64,000 nt of DNA from Marinobacter litoralis (GCF_003336705.1 NZ_QMDL01000001.1:124001-188000), one strand, 5' to 3'. Shown: positions 51,720 to 61,780, counted from the first letter of the stretch. Made by a program: numbers and translations. Notes: generated from the letters alone by a model not told the origin.

Positions 51720-52634
51720 TCAGTCCAGGCGGTTGAGAATAAGAAATTCAAGCAAGGCCTTCTGCGCATGCAGGCGGTTTTCCGCTTCGTGCCAAACCAC
51801 CGAGCTTGCGTGTTCCATCATGTCGGCGGAAACTTCCTCCCCACGATGGGCCGGCAAACAATGCATGAACAAAGCGTCTTTGTCGGCCAGGGCCATCAGT
51901 TCGGGGTTGATCTGATAGTTGCGGAACGCTTCCTCGCGGGCTTTTTGCTCGTCTTCTTGCCCCATGGAGGCCCAGACATCGGTGACCAGCAAGTTTGAGC
52001 CGCGCGCCGCTTCCTGTGGCTCTCTGAAGATCGTAACGCGGTCTTTATGTGCTTCAAGCAGAGCTTGGTCGGGCTCGTACCCGTCCGGGCAGGCCACGTT
52101 CAAATGGAATCCGAATCGTTCGGCCGCATTGATGTAGGAGTGGCACATGTTATTACCGTCACCAATCCAGGTGACGGTGGCGCCTTGAATGCTGCCGCGA
52201 TGTTCACGGTAAGTCTGCATGTCGGCTAGCAGCTGACAGGGGTGGAAGTCGTCGGTCAGCGCATTGATCACGGGTTTGCTCGAAGCCGATGCAAAGGTTT
52301 GTACGGTTTCGTGTGCAAAGGTGCGGATCATGACCGCATCTACCATGCTGGAAATGACAATAGCAGAGTCTTCAATCGGTTCGCCGCGGCCGAGCTGAGT
52401 GTCTCGGGGGGAAAGGAACAAGGCCGTGCCGCCCAGTTGGGTCATGCCTGCTTCGAAGGAGACTCTCGTGCGGGTTGATGACTTTTCGAAAATCATGGCC
52501 AGCACGCGGTTCTTCAGGGAGTCCCTGACTTTGCCTTCACGCCATTCCTTGCGGAGCCGTGAAGCATGGTCCAGCAACTGCTCGAGTTCGCTGGTTGTCA
52601 TGTCGTTAAGTGTCAGAAAATGTCTTACTGCCAT
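51720..52634 (-). CDS. argF: Ornithine carbamoyltransferase
   Basis: Makes citrulline from ornithine and carbamoyl phosphate in arginine synthesis. The 304-residue product has the carbamoyl phosphate motif STRTR at 53-57, [12 protein letters not shown] and [12 protein letters not shown], all specific to the family. ATG 52634 is preferred because AGGGG lies 6 bases before it; a longer frame reaches 52652. It is followed 3 bases later by the FbpC-like ATPase gene. Confidence 0.95.
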   Translation of the reverse strand: MAVRHFLTLNDMTTSELEQLLDHASRLRKEWREGKVRDSLKNRVLAMIFEKSSTRTRVSFEAGMTQLGGTALFLSPRDTQLGRGEPIEDSAIVISSMVDAVMIRTFAHETVQTFASASSKPVINALTDDFHPCQLLADMQTYREHRGSIQGATVTWIGDGNNMCHSYINAAERFGFHLNVACPDGYEPDQALLEAHKDRVTIFREPQEAARGSNLLVTDVWASMGQEDEQKAREEAFRNYQINPELMALADKDALFMHCLPAHRGEEVSADMMEHASSVVWHEAENRLHAQKALLEFLILNRLD

Positions 52635-52844
52635 GAATGGCCCCTGTTTCAAGGAAACTGCGCTAAGGTTTTCGTTTTGAAAAGGGAATCAAGTCTAGCC
52701 CTTCGTTCCCGTTAAGACAACGCTCGTGAGCGTGGGTTTGTTCTGCGTCAAAGCGGGCGGTTTGGTGCGGCCTTGATCGGCGGTGTACAATGTTATGATA
52801 TGCCGGCAGACGGTACTCCAGATTTCAACCAGAGGTATGTGTTC

Positions 52845-53171
52845 ATGGATATCAATGAAACCATCAAAAGCCAATTAGAAGAGAATCCGGTTATTTTGTA
52901 CATGAAGGGCACACCGCAAGCCCCTCAGTGTGGTTTTTCTGCGCGTACGGTTCAGGCGTTGATGGCTTGTGGAGAGCGTTTCGCTTTCGTGAACATCCTC
53001 GATAACCAAGAGCTTCGCGAAGCCCTGAAAGTGTACTCCAGCTGGCCGACTTATCCTCAGCTGTACATCGGCGGTGAATTGGTCGGTGGTTGCGATATCG
53101 TTCTTGAAATGTCAGAGAGCGGCGAGCTTGCGACCGCGGTGAAAGAAGCCGTAAAGTCAGCTGAAGCCTGA
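52845..53171 (+). CDS. grxD: Monothiol glutaredoxin Grx4
   Basis: CGFS-type glutaredoxin that binds and transfers [2Fe-2S] clusters with glutathione. The 108-residue product from ATG 52845 (MDINETIKSQLEENPVILYMKG) has the active site C29-GFS and the glutathione-binding segments WPTYPQLYIGGELVGGCDIVLEM. AGAGG lies 9 bases upstream. It is divergent from argF and its stop is one base from the convergent TonB-like gene. Confidence 0.95.
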   Translation: MDINETIKSQLEENPVILYMKGTPQAPQCGFSARTVQALMACGERFAFVNILDNQELREALKVYSSWPTYPQLYIGGELVGGCDIVLEMSESGELATAVKEAVKSAEA

Positions 53172-53172
53172 T

Positions 53173-53925
53173 TTATCGCTCCGGGCGCTTTGGCGTGAAC
53201 ATCAGCTTTACGTCAAAGCGATCGGATTTTTCGCCCTCTGGCTTCGGGTAAGGGCTGGCGGACAAAGCCGCTCGATAGGCCGCCCGATCAATCGTATCGA
53301 TACCTGTTGATTCTTTTACTCGCGCCAGAGTCAGCGCCCCGTTAGCCAAAATCCTCAGCTCAAGTGTCATCTCTTTGGTTGTATCCAGTTGCGATATCGC
53401 CGGTACCTTCATTTTTTCCAGCTCCTCCGCCAAATGCACGGCCAGTTTGACCAAATAGGGATCTTGCTCCGTCGGTGATTTGGCGATCCTCTGAATCGTC
53501 TCCTTGCTCTCTTGTTTGGGAGAGCGCGTCGTTGCAGATTGTGCGGCCGCCAAGCCCGGTTGTGCTTTGGCGGCTTGTTGACGGGCTTCTTGGCGCTGCG
53601 GCGTGCTGGTTGGTTTGGGTTGTTTGGCGGCAACCGGGTTCTCGGGGGAGTTTGCTTTTATAACGGGCTTTTTTGGTTCGACACTGAACTCGGAGTGCCG
53701 GAGAGGTTCCTGTGATGCAGAGTCAGGCGCGGCATGCACGCCGGGCTGAGAACTTGTGGCGTTAAGGGTGAACACGAGCCGGTGGCTAAGATCTTGTGCT
53801 TCAAGAAGGGGAGAGGGCATTCCGGCAAGAAGCAGGATGTGCGACATCAACGCTAACGAAAGTGCCAAGCCGATCCGGTAGGACGCCGGAACGGACTTGG
53901 CTGGGCCAGAATCAGACTGCAGCAT
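53173..53925 (-). CDS. TonB-like energy transducer protein
   Basis: A 250-residue protein with an N-terminal membrane anchor (GLALSLALMSHILLLAGM, about 19-36), a proline/lysine/alanine-rich periplasmic stretch (about 80-150) and a C-terminal TonB-like domain (MTLELRILANGALTLARVKESTGIDTIDRAAYRAALSASPYPKP). This is the layout of TonB-family proteins that span the periplasm. No ExbB/ExbD genes are adjacent. It lies 6 bases downstream of the DUF1631 gene on the same strand. Receptor partner unknown. Confidence 0.85.
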   Translation of the reverse strand: MLQSDSGPAKSVPASYRIGLALSLALMSHILLLAGMPSPLLEAQDLSHRLVFTLNATSSQPGVHAAPDSASQEPLRHSEFSVEPKKPVIKANSPENPVAAKQPKPTSTPQRQEARQQAAKAQPGLAAAQSATTRSPKQESKETIQRIAKSPTEQDPYLVKLAVHLAEELEKMKVPAISQLDTTKEMTLELRILANGALTLARVKESTGIDTIDRAAYRAALSASPYPKPEGEKSDRFDVKLMFTPKRPER

Positions 53926-53931
53926 AGGGAA

Positions 53932-56139
53932 TTAGGCGGTTTTTGCGCGCAAGCTACCCACAACAGCGTTTAAAGCCCGGTCGATTAAAGCGCCTTGTTC
54001 TAGCATGGTCAGGCGTCCGCGGCGAAGTTCATGTGCCAGCTCAACCCGGGTTTTTTCAATAACTTTCAGGCCCATACGGTTCACGAAGACGAAGCAATCG
54101 GCTTCTTCGATAATTGCAGAGAGTTTGCAGCGGAAGCTTGCGCCATTGACAAGACGAAACTCGACCCAATTTCCGATATCCAGTTGATCGATCTTAGTGA
54201 TGAACTCGGAGACTGCAGCATCTTCCAGTTCTTGCTGTCTCTGGATCGCGGTTTGGGTTTCGGGAGACGCAGAATCCTCTTCCGGGGAAGGCCCGTCTTT
54301 CCGGGCTTCAATCGTCGCGTTGGTTCGGAACGCTTCGGCCAACTGGTGTTTTAGTTGTGCCATCATGTCGTCGAGCTTGGCGGCGTTATAGGAGACTTCT
54401 TCCAGGCCGCTTCGGAGGGTTCTCAGTAGCCTTGGTACCACGCGTACCCACTGGTCCCGTTCTTCGTCTTCTTCGTGCGGGTGTAAGCACCAGATCAGGT
54501 CGTCGACTACTTTGACGGTTTCCTGCCACCGGTGTTCAGAATCGTCGCGAAGGTAGGCCAGGAACATGACCCGGCTCCATCCGTTAGTAAGAATTTCGTG
54601 AATCGACTCTGGCAATTTATAGCGGGACAGCTTTTCTTTCAGGAGTTTGTCGACCGCTTCCTGTGCCTTCTGGGATTTGATGCGACCGCGCTCTGACTCG
54701 CGGGTTCGCTGTTCAACCAGATTGGACTTGCGGTTCTCCCGCTCCAGAAATTGTTCAAAATCGGTATTCAGAGTTTCAAACAGCGTTACGTCTCCGTCGA
54801 ACTCATTCAGGATTCGCTGGACCACGTTATGAATCTGCCCGTAAAGCTTGTCTCGAGCTTTTTCATCGCTGCTGCTCCAGCCGATGCCCGCCTTGGCAAG
54901 CGAATTCAGTAACTTGCGAGCAGGGTGGCTGGATTTGCTGAAGAAGTTTTTGTCTTTGATGACGACTTTCAGAATCGGAATCTGAAGCCGGCTGATCAGC
55001 ACCTGTACCGGTGCTGACAGGTTGTAGTCGTCCAGAATAAACTCAAACAGCATTGAAACCAGGTTGATCAGGTCTTCGTCGACCTCATTCAAAGCCGGTT
55101 TGCGGCCATCCGTCGTTTGAGTGTGCGACAGTATTTGTTGCACTACCTCTCGCAAATCAACGGTCACCGGTTCGCCAGAACTCAGGTCGCCGAAATCCTG
55201 CTCAGTAGGGTGGGTTGGTATCGAACTGAGAAGGTCGGCCAGCTCGCGGCCTCCGATAACGTGCAGTGATGGATCAGAGCTTCGGGGCATGGTGCCCGTG
55301 CTGTGCCTTTGTTGGCTGAGCATCTGCCGAATTTGTTCGAACATCGCGCTGTCTTCGCGGCCAGTCTCGGATTCACTGGCGGGCGAGTCAGAATCGGCTT
55401 GCGCAGACTCTCCGCTTGCAGGCTTGGCTTTCGAACCGTGGCTTTTGCCCTGATAGCGGAAGTTGGGAATGATGCCGGCCTGGATCAAGATTCTGTTGGC
55501 TTCATCGAGCAGCATGCCGAGATTCGAAACCACGTATCGATCGAACTGCTTCAAGAGAATCAGGCGTTCACGAATCTGGATGTCCAGAGCTTGAATGGCT
55601 TCGGTAAAGGCGCTGCACAGATGTTCCGGGGCCATGGGGTTGACCGGGTGGTCTTCGCTCGCGGAAGGGTATGCCTGTGTGAAACGGGCCTGGAGCTGAA
55701 GCAGCGCTCCCTGGAAGTGGGTTTTCGCCTTGCTGATCATGGCATTCAAAGCGACCTGCTCTTCCAGGTCGTCATTGCCGAGCAGAGTCAGGTTGGACGC
55801 GTCTGACTGCGGCTGTACATCTTGGTCTTGCTGTGCACCAGCATGAGGCGGTGTGGTGAAAAACTGAGAAACAGCACCCTGAAAATGGCGTTCCACACCT
55901 TTGCGCTTGATGCGGATTTCCCGCATCGCTTCAAAATATCGATTCTGTTCGTTGTTGCTTCGGGCGTTGTTGGCGAGCTCAAAGAGTGAGTCGTCCACAG
56001 CATCAAACGCTCCTTGCAGCAGATCTCCCAATCCGGCAACAACGGTATTGCGTATGCGAGTAACCTCAGAGGGCACAGAGTCACTGCTGGCAGCTTCTCT
56101 ATGCTCGCGAAGGTAATGTATACCGGACTGCTTGTTCAT
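53932..56139 (-). CDS. DUF1631 family protein
   Basis: A 735-residue largely helical protein of the DUF1631 family, often misnamed thymidine phosphorylase. ATG 56139 is chosen because AGGAG lies 6 bases upstream. Residues 20-300 contain long helices, 275-300 an acidic/serine-rich linker, and the last 100 residues (GNWVEFRLVNGASFRCKLSAIIEEADCFVFVNRMGLKVIEKTRVELAHELRRGRLTML) look like a small beta-barrel reminiscent of PilZ. No PilZ c-di-GMP motif is clear. The TonB-like gene follows after 6 bases. Function unknown. Confidence 0.82.
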   Translation of the reverse strand: MNKQSGIHYLREHREAASSDSVPSEVTRIRNTVVAGLGDLLQGAFDAVDDSLFELANNARSNNEQNRYFEAMREIRIKRKGVERHFQGAVSQFFTTPPHAGAQQDQDVQPQSDASNLTLLGNDDLEEQVALNAMISKAKTHFQGALLQLQARFTQAYPSASEDHPVNPMAPEHLCSAFTEAIQALDIQIRERLILLKQFDRYVVSNLGMLLDEANRILIQAGIIPNFRYQGKSHGSKAKPASGESAQADSDSPASESETGREDSAMFEQIRQMLSQQRHSTGTMPRSSDPSLHVIGGRELADLLSSIPTHPTEQDFGDLSSGEPVTVDLREVVQQILSHTQTTDGRKPALNEVDEDLINLVSMLFEFILDDYNLSAPVQVLISRLQIPILKVVIKDKNFFSKSSHPARKLLNSLAKAGIGWSSSDEKARDKLYGQIHNVVQRILNEFDGDVTLFETLNTDFEQFLERENRKSNLVEQRTRESERGRIKSQKAQEAVDKLLKEKLSRYKLPESIHEILTNGWSRVMFLAYLRDDSEHRWQETVKVVDDLIWCLHPHEEDEERDQWVRVVPRLLRTLRSGLEEVSYNAAKLDDMMAQLKHQLAEAFRTNATIEARKDGPSPEEDSASPETQTAIQRQQELEDAAVSEFITKIDQLDIGNWVEFRLVNGASFRCKLSAIIEEADCFVFVNRMGLKVIEKTRVELAHELRRGRLTMLEQGALIDRALNAVVGSLRAKTA

Positions 56140-56297
56140 GGCCAACTCCTGTCTACGCCTTAACCGGATACATGACCGAGCTATTTCCACGTTATCGTTT
56201 TGGTTAAATTTAGCGCACTTTTTGCACAAAGAACACAAATAAACCGAAAGCTGGGACCTGGGTCAACATTCTGGGTGAGGTGTTTGCTGTTTCGTGT

Positions 56298-57596
56298 TTA
56301 TTCGATTTCTTTCGCAGGCCTCTTCCGAAGGCGCTTAGAGCTGTGTCTCGGGTGCACAATCGCGGCCTTCACGACATTATCTTTGATTTGCAGCACTTCC
56401 ACCCGGTGTCCTTCGACCTTAAGGCACACGTTGGTGTCGGGAATGTTTTCCAGCCGTTCGGTAATGAGCCCGTTAAGCGTCTTGGGGCCATCCGTTGAAA
56501 GTTCCCAGTCCAGGGTTTTGTTGATAGTTCGTACCGAGGTGCTGCCATCAATGATGTAGGTGCCGTCGTCCTGAGGAATAATGTCAGGTGAGGTTGAAGA
56601 GTAGTCGGTGGTAAATTCGCCGACGATTTCTTCGAGTATGTCTTCGAGGGTGGCTAACCCGAGCACTTCTCCGTATTCGTCAACGACCATGCCGAATCGG
56701 CGTTTAACACTTTGGAAGTTGAGTAGCTGCGTATTAAGAGGCGTGCTTTCCGGAATAAAATAAGGTTCTTGGCATAGCTGCCGCACCATGTCTTTGGTTA
56801 TGTCGTCTTCGTGCAGCAGCTTGGCAACGCTGCGCAGGTGCAGGATGCCCTGAATGTTGTTGATGTCGCCTTCAAACACCGGAAGGCGCGTGTGCTGACT
56901 GTTGCGTAAGTGCCGGATGATGTCGTCCGTGTCGTCTTCCAGGTCGATGCCAACGACATCGTTGCGAGGCACCATAATGTCAGTGACGGTGACTTTCTCG
57001 AGGTCCAGAATGCCTACCAGCATGTCCTTGTGTTTCGCTGGAATCAGGGCGCCGGCTTCGTTAACGACGGTGCGCAATTCCTCACGGCTAAGATGATCTT
57101 CGTTTGCCTGAGCTGACGAAATGCCAATCAAACGCAAAATGCCGGTAGTGAAAAGGTTGACCGACCAAACCAGCGGGTAGAGAAGTTTGAGCAGTGGCGC
57201 GAGCACATGGCTGGCCGGGAAGGCAATTTTTTCCGGGAACAATGCTGCCAGGGTCTTTGGTGTAACTTCCGCAAAAATCAGAATGACCACGGTCAGCAAG
57301 ATAGTCGCAATGGCAATACCGGCATCGCCCCATATACGGATGGCAATGACGGTAGCAATAGACGAAGCGAGGATGTTGACGAAGTTGTTGCCGATCAGGA
57401 TGACGCCGATCAGTTGATCGGTCCTGTTCAGGAGTCTTTGGGCACGTTTTGCGCCCTTGTGGCCGGTGTTCGCCATGTGTTTAAGGCGATAGCGGTTAAG
57501 TGACATCATCCCGGTTTCGGAGCTTGAGAAGAAGGCTGAGAGGATGATTAAACCGACAAGGAGAATGAACAGCGCGGTCAGCGATGTCTCGTTCAA
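56298..57596 (-). CDS. corB: CNNM/CorC-family transporter (CorB/YfjD-like)
   Basis: A 432-residue membrane protein with an N-terminal DUF21 domain (about four membrane helices up to residue 150), two CBS motifs (about 205-330; VTDIMVPRNDVVGIDLEDDTDDI and MVRQLCQEPYFIPESTPLNTQLLNF) and a C-terminal CorC_HlyC domain (about 345-425). Linked to Mg2+/Co2+ efflux in related proteins. It sits beside ypjD, divergent from ffh, as yfjD and ypjD do in E. coli. Transport role is inferred from the family. Confidence 0.9.
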   Translation of the reverse strand: MNETSLTALFILLVGLIILSAFFSSSETGMMSLNRYRLKHMANTGHKGAKRAQRLLNRTDQLIGVILIGNNFVNILASSIATVIAIRIWGDAGIAIATILLTVVILIFAEVTPKTLAALFPEKIAFPASHVLAPLLKLLYPLVWSVNLFTTGILRLIGISSAQANEDHLSREELRTVVNEAGALIPAKHKDMLVGILDLEKVTVTDIMVPRNDVVGIDLEDDTDDIIRHLRNSQHTRLPVFEGDINNIQGILHLRSVAKLLHEDDITKDMVRQLCQEPYFIPESTPLNTQLLNFQSVKRRFGMVVDEYGEVLGLATLEDILEEIVGEFTTDYSSTSPDIIPQDDGTYIIDGSTSVRTINKTLDWELSTDGPKTLNGLITERLENIPDTNVCLKVEGHRVEVLQIKDNVVKAAIVHPRHSSKRLRKRPAKEIE

Positions 57597-57684
57597 GAGG
57601 GAAACCCTTTTATGGATGACAAGTTGCGAAAATAAGGTGTTAAAGCCTGTACTGTCAAGCGGTGCCGCGGAGGGCGGTCAAGCC

Positions 57685-58482
57685 CTACCGGAACAGGAGC
57701 TCGAGTACGAATTTACTGCCGTAAAAAGCAATCATGAGAAGAGCGCAACCGGTCAGGGTCCATCGGCTTGCGGTAAGTCCTCTCCAGCCTTTGGTGTATC
57801 GGCCAACAAGGAGGCCGGCAAACACTAAAAGCGACAGGAGGGAGAAGATGGTTTTGTGGGCCAAATCCTGAGCAAAAAGGTCTTCAATGAAAACGGCCCC
57901 GGTAATAATGGCCAGAACCAGCAAGACAACGCCCGCCCAAACCATCTCAAAGAGCAGTGACTCCATGGTTTGTAGTGGGGGCAGGTTGCGAATCAGGCGA
58001 CTGTTGTAGTTATGTTTTAGTTGTCGGTTTTGGACGTAAAGCAGCACAGCCTGGATGGCGGCCAGCGTGAACAGGCTATAGGCCGTGACGGATAGGGCGA
58101 TGTGCGAAAGCATTCCGTAGCTTTGCTCTGACACTAACCTTGATTCGGTGTGGACAATGAGAGCCATGACAATGGTGCCGGCGGCGATAGGGTAGGCGCC
58201 CAGAAACAAGCTGCCAACTGGTTTGGTCAAATTCAAGCCCAATAAAAGAAATACGATAAGCCAGGAGATCAGGACCGAACTTTTGAAAAAGCTGAGATCG
58301 AAGCCGCCGTCCAAATACACGGTTTGCGCGATGAGCAAGCCGTGCCCGGTCAGGGCGAGAATGCCGATGAGCGTTGTAATCGCAAGGCTGGTTTCGACTT
58401 TGCCTCTGAAATGGAGTGCTTGAAGGGCAGTTCCAACGCTGTACAAGAAAAGTGCGGTAACCGCGATAATCAGCGTTCCCAT
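57685..58482 (-). CDS. ypjD: Inner membrane protein YpjD (CcsA/ResC-like)
   Basis: A 265-residue protein with about eight membrane segments, of the cytochrome c assembly (CcsA/HemX-like) family. The family histidines appear in GMLSHIALSVTAYSLFTLAAIQA and ALQALHFRG. It is divergent from ffh and upstream of corB on the same strand, matching the E. coli ypjD-corB gene neighbourhood. Role in cytochrome assembly is not established. Confidence 0.88.
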   Translation of the reverse strand: MGTLIIAVTALFLYSVGTALQALHFRGKVETSLAITTLIGILALTGHGLLIAQTVYLDGGFDLSFFKSSVLISWLIVFLLLGLNLTKPVGSLFLGAYPIAAGTIVMALIVHTESRLVSEQSYGMLSHIALSVTAYSLFTLAAIQAVLLYVQNRQLKHNYNSRLIRNLPPLQTMESLLFEMVWAGVVLLVLAIITGAVFIEDLFAQDLAHKTIFSLLSLLVFAGLLVGRYTKGWRGLTASRWTLTGCALLMIAFYGSKFVLELLFR

Positions 58483-58551
58483 GACGTCCTTTATATGCTG
58501 GTCTAAGGGTTAAAGCGGCCTCGGAGTTGTTCTGAGGCTCCCAAGTCTGGG

Positions 58552-58557
58552 TATAAT
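58552..58557 (+). promoter_or_regulatory. Promoter -10 box of ffh
   Basis: A perfect TATAAT lies 87 bases before the ffh start in the region divergent from ypjD. A TTGTTC 19 bases upstream could act as the -35 box; the spacing is a little long. Confidence 0.5.
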
Positions 58558-58643
58558 GTCGCGATTATGCAACAGGAATCAAGCGGCCCGGGCCGGCTTC
58601 TTGATTTGTGTGGACAAATTTCTCCGGGGTACGGAAGAGCAAC

Positions 58644-60032
58644 ATGTTTGAGAATCTCCAGGACCGGCTATCCGGTAGCTTGCGCAAGATCTCTGGTCAG
58701 GCGCGCCTCACCGACGACAACATCAAAGATACGCTGCGCGAAGTGCGCATGGCGCTGCTCGAAGCCGATGTGGCGTTGCCGGTGGTCAAAGACTTTGTCG
58801 AGGGTGTGCGCAAGCGCGCGATCGGCCAGGAAGTGCAGCGAAGCCTGACTCCGGGCCAGGTGTTCGTCAAAGTTGTTCAGCAAGAACTTGAGCGGGTAAT
58901 GGGAGAGGGTAACGAGGCTCTCAATCTGTCTACACGCCCGCCTGCGGTCATTATGATGGCGGGTCTTCAGGGTGCTGGTAAGACCACAACGGTCGCCAAG
59001 CTCTCTCGCTTCCTTAAAGAGCGTCAGAAAAAATCTGTCATGGTGGTGAGTGCGGACGTCTATCGTCCGGCCGCTATTAAGCAGTTGGAAACTCTTGCTT
59101 CGGAAGTCGGGGTTGAGTTCTTCCCGAGTAGTGCGGATCAGGATCCTGTTGATATTGCCAGCGGCGCGATTGATGCAGCCCGCCGTAAACACGTGGACGT
59201 GGTGATTCTTGATACTGCCGGCCGTCTGCACATCGACGAGCAGATGATGGGTGAGATCGGTCGCCTGCACGCAGCTGTAGAGCCGATCGAAACATTGTTC
59301 GTGGTTGATTCCATGACCGGTCAGGATGCAGCAAATACCGCTAAAGCGTTTAACGATGCTTTGCCCTTGACGGGTGTGGTTCTCACCAAGACTGACGGTG
59401 ATGCCCGCGGTGGTGCGGCGCTTTCTGTTCGTCATATTACCGGCAAGCCGATCAAGTTCTTGGGTGTTGGTGAAAAGACAGACGCTCTTGAGCCGTTCCA
59501 TCCGGAGCGGGTTGCTTCGAGAATCCTTGGGATGGGTGACGTGTTGTCGCTTATCGAGGAAGCCGAACGCAAGCTGGATAAGAAGAAAGCAGAAAAGCTG
59601 ACCAAGAAGATCAAGAAGGGTAAAGGTTTTGATCTGGAAGATTTTCGGGACCAGCTTCAGCAAATGAAGAATATGGGTGGTATTGGTGGCTTGCTCGACA
59701 AGCTGCCGGGTATGGGTCAGATGGCCCAGATGGCCCAGCAGCAGGTTAATGACAAGTCGGTGGGGCAGATGGAGGCGATCATTTGCTCGATGACCCCGAA
59801 GGAGCGTCGTTATCCGGATGTCATCAATAACTCGCGTAAGCGCCGCATTGCTGCGGGCTCCGGTACCCAGATACAAGATGTGAATCGTCTGCTCAAGCAA
59901 CATAAGCAGATGGCGAAGATGATGAAAAAGTTTGGCAAGAAAGGCGGAATGGCCAACATGATGCGCGGTCTAGGTGGTATGATGCCACCTGGCGGCGGCG
60001 GTGGCGGAATGCCTCCGTTTGGCCGTATGTAA
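58644..60032 (+). CDS. ffh: Signal recognition particle protein Ffh
   Basis: GTPase that binds signal sequences with 4.5S RNA for delivery to the membrane. The 462-residue product from ATG 58644 (MFENLQDRLSG) is preceded by GGAAGAG. The N domain ends near residue 90, the G domain has G1 GLQGAGKTTT starting at 107, DTAGRL, TKTDG and GKPIKFLGVGE, and the methionine-rich M domain ends with MRGLGGMMPPGGGGGGMPPFGRM. The C-terminus is rich in glycine and methionine as in E. coli. Confidence 0.96.
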   Translation: MFENLQDRLSGSLRKISGQARLTDDNIKDTLREVRMALLEADVALPVVKDFVEGVRKRAIGQEVQRSLTPGQVFVKVVQQELERVMGEGNEALNLSTRPPAVIMMAGLQGAGKTTTVAKLSRFLKERQKKSVMVVSADVYRPAAIKQLETLASEVGVEFFPSSADQDPVDIASGAIDAARRKHVDVVILDTAGRLHIDEQMMGEIGRLHAAVEPIETLFVVDSMTGQDAANTAKAFNDALPLTGVVLTKTDGDARGGAALSVRHITGKPIKFLGVGEKTDALEPFHPERVASRILGMGDVLSLIEEAERKLDKKKAEKLTKKIKKGKGFDLEDFRDQLQQMKNMGGIGGLLDKLPGMGQMAQMAQQQVNDKSVGQMEAIICSMTPKERRYPDVINNSRKRRIAAGSGTQIQDVNRLLKQHKQMAKMMKKFGKKGGMANMMRGLGGMMPPGGGGGGMPPFGRM

Positions 60033-60046
60033 AAAGCCTTACATAT

Positions 60047-60077
60047 AAAATAGGGAAACCGAGCGTTTCCCTATTTT
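60047..60077 (+). terminator. Hairpin after ffh
   Basis: Perfect 13-base arms AAAATAGGGAAAC/GTTTCCCTATTTT with a 5-base loop. The T-run is part of the stem, so it can act in both directions. It separates ffh from rpsP. Confidence 0.75.
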
Positions 60078-60102
60078 CATTGGCGCTTTTTTCGCATAGA
60101 AT
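60074..60102 (+). promoter_or_regulatory. Possible rpsP operon promoter
   Basis: TTTTCA at 60074-60079 and TAGAAT at 60097-60102, 17 bases apart, lie just after the ffh terminator and 95 bases before rpsP. The -35 match is weak. Confidence 0.35.
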
Positions 60103-60196
60103 AGCGCCCCTTTCGAGTATGGGTCTTCTCGTCGGCTGCTAGCAGCCTGGTGAGAATCGTACAAAGTTCGTACAACAGAACAGGATATTGGTCGAA

Positions 60197-60436
60197 ATGG
60201 TAACAATCCGTTTGGCTCGTGGCGGCTCTAAGAAGCGCCCGTTCTACCATCTGACAGTCACTGACAGCCGTAATTCTCGTGACGGCCGTTTCATTGAGCG
60301 TGTTGGTTTCTTTAACCCGGTTGCCCGCGGTCAGGAAGAGCGTCTGCGTGTAAACCGTGAGCGCGTTGATTACTGGGTGGGCCAAGGCGCTCAAACCAGC
60401 GATCGCGTTGCGCAGCTGCTTAAGACTGCTGAGTAA
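60197..60436 (+). CDS. rpsP: 30S ribosomal protein S16
   Basis: Small ribosomal protein that helps assemble the 30S body. The 79-residue product starts [43 protein letters not shown], the S16 signature. ATG 60197 is preferred over an in-frame codon 9 bases earlier; AGGA lies 11 bases upstream. First gene of rpsP-rimM-trmD-rplS. Confidence 0.96.
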   Translation: MVTIRLARGGSKKRPFYHLTVTDSRNSRDGRFIERVGFFNPVARGQEERLRVNRERVDYWVGQGAQTSDRVAQLLKTAE

Positions 60437-60465
60437 TTGCAGTTTAATATCGAGGTTTGACAGGC

Positions 60466-60993
60466 ATGACACAGACTTCGCAGGAAACTGTGATCGGCCG
60501 GGTAACCTCGGTGTTTGGGGTCAAGGGTTGGCTTAAGGTCTTCTCTGATACCGATCCCAAAGAGGGAATACTGAACTACCGTGATTGGACCTTGGTCCTT
60601 GACGGTAAGCGTATCCCGGCAAAGCTTGAGGATGGTCGCCGCCAAGGGCAGGGGATCGTCGTCAAGCTGAAAGGACTTGATGATCGTGAAGTGGCCCGCA
60701 CCTATGCGGGGGCGGAGATCAGGGTTCCGACTGAGCAATTGCCAGCGCTTCCTGATGGGGAGTTCTACTGGTTTCAGTTGGAAGGTCTTGATGTCTTCAC
60801 GGTTGAGGATGAGTGCCTGGGTAAGGTGCATCATCTGCTGGAAACGGGCGCCAACGATGTGTTGGTTGTGCGTGCGACAGCCGGTTCTATTGACCAGCGG
60901 GAGCGACTGATCCCCTATCTGCCGGACCAGGTGGTGATGAGTGTGGATCTGAGTGGTTCGCGTATGGTGGTCGATTGGGATCCGGAGTTCTGA
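60466..60993 (+). CDS. rimM: Ribosome maturation factor RimM
   Basis: Assembly factor that binds S19 during 30S maturation. The 175-residue product has VIGRVTSVFGVKGWLKVFSDTDP and the PRC-barrel region LPDGEFYWFQLEGLDVFTVEDECLGKV, both typical. ATG 60466 is preferred over TTG 60457; GAGG lies 10 bases upstream. It is followed after 3 bases by trmD. Confidence 0.95.
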   Translation: MTQTSQETVIGRVTSVFGVKGWLKVFSDTDPKEGILNYRDWTLVLDGKRIPAKLEDGRRQGQGIVVKLKGLDDREVARTYAGAEIRVPTEQLPALPDGEFYWFQLEGLDVFTVEDECLGKVHHLLETGANDVLVVRATAGSIDQRERLIPYLPDQVVMSVDLSGSRMVVDWDPEF

Positions 60994-60996
60994 CGA

Positions 60997-61755
60997 GTGT
61001 GGATTGGCGCAGTCAGTCTGTTTCCGGACATGTTTTCTTCGGTGACGGATTACGGGATTACCGGTAGGGCTGTTCGAGAAGGTCTTTTGACCTTCAAGAG
61101 CTGGAACCCCCGTGATTTCACGCATGATCGTCACCGTACTGTTGATGACCGACCCTATGGCGGTGGCCCGGGAATGCTGATGAAAATTCAGCCGCTCCGG
61201 GATGCTATTCATGAGGCGCGGGCATCGGCACCCGGCAAGGCCTGTGTGGTCTATCTTTCTCCGCAGGGTGAAAGGCTGGATCAGTCGGTAGTCGAGTCTC
61301 TCGCTGCCGAAAAACAGCTGATTCTCGTTGCCGGTCGTTACGAGGGCGTTGATGAACGTCTGATATCGGCGGAAGTCGACCGGGAAGTGTCACTGGGTGA
61401 TTTTGTGCTCTCAGGTGGCGAACTGGCGGCGATGGCTGTAATTGATGCGGTAACACGCCTCATCCCCGGAGCGCTGGGTCATGCGCAGTCGGCAGAGCAA
61501 GATTCCTTTGCTGATGGTTTGCTGGATTGTCCGCACTACACCCGGCCCGAGGTTTACGAAGGTCAGGCGGTGCCGGAAGTTCTTTTGGGCGGTCACCATG
61601 AACAGATCCGGCGTTGGCGGTTGAAAGAATCGTTGAGGCGAACACGGGAGCGACGCCCCGACCTGCTTGAAGAGCGGGTGTTTACGGAAGAAGAGCGTCA
61701 GCTACTGGGTGAAATTTTGAACGAACCGGGTGCCTCTGAATCATCAGGGCATTGA
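60997..61755 (+). CDS. trmD: tRNA (guanine-N1)-methyltransferase TrmD
   Basis: Methylates G37 of tRNAs with SAM through a trefoil-knot (SPOUT) fold. The 252-residue product starts with GTG and [29 protein letters not shown], and has [27 protein letters not shown] and [16 protein letters not shown] at 60997 is used because no ATG is available before the conserved start. Confidence 0.95.
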   Translation: MWIGAVSLFPDMFSSVTDYGITGRAVREGLLTFKSWNPRDFTHDRHRTVDDRPYGGGPGMLMKIQPLRDAIHEARASAPGKACVVYLSPQGERLDQSVVESLAAEKQLILVAGRYEGVDERLISAEVDREVSLGDFVLSGGELAAMAVIDAVTRLIPGALGHAQSAEQDSFADGLLDCPHYTRPEVYEGQAVPEVLLGGHHEQIRRWRLKESLRRTRERRPDLLEERVFTEEERQLLGEILNEPGASESSGH

Positions 61756-61780
61756 AAGATTAGGTATCAGGAGCATTACG

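Noticed and set aside
58668..59903. 411-codon minus-strand frame opposite ffh
   Set aside because: Antisense shadow of ffh, whose GTPase motifs are unmistakable.
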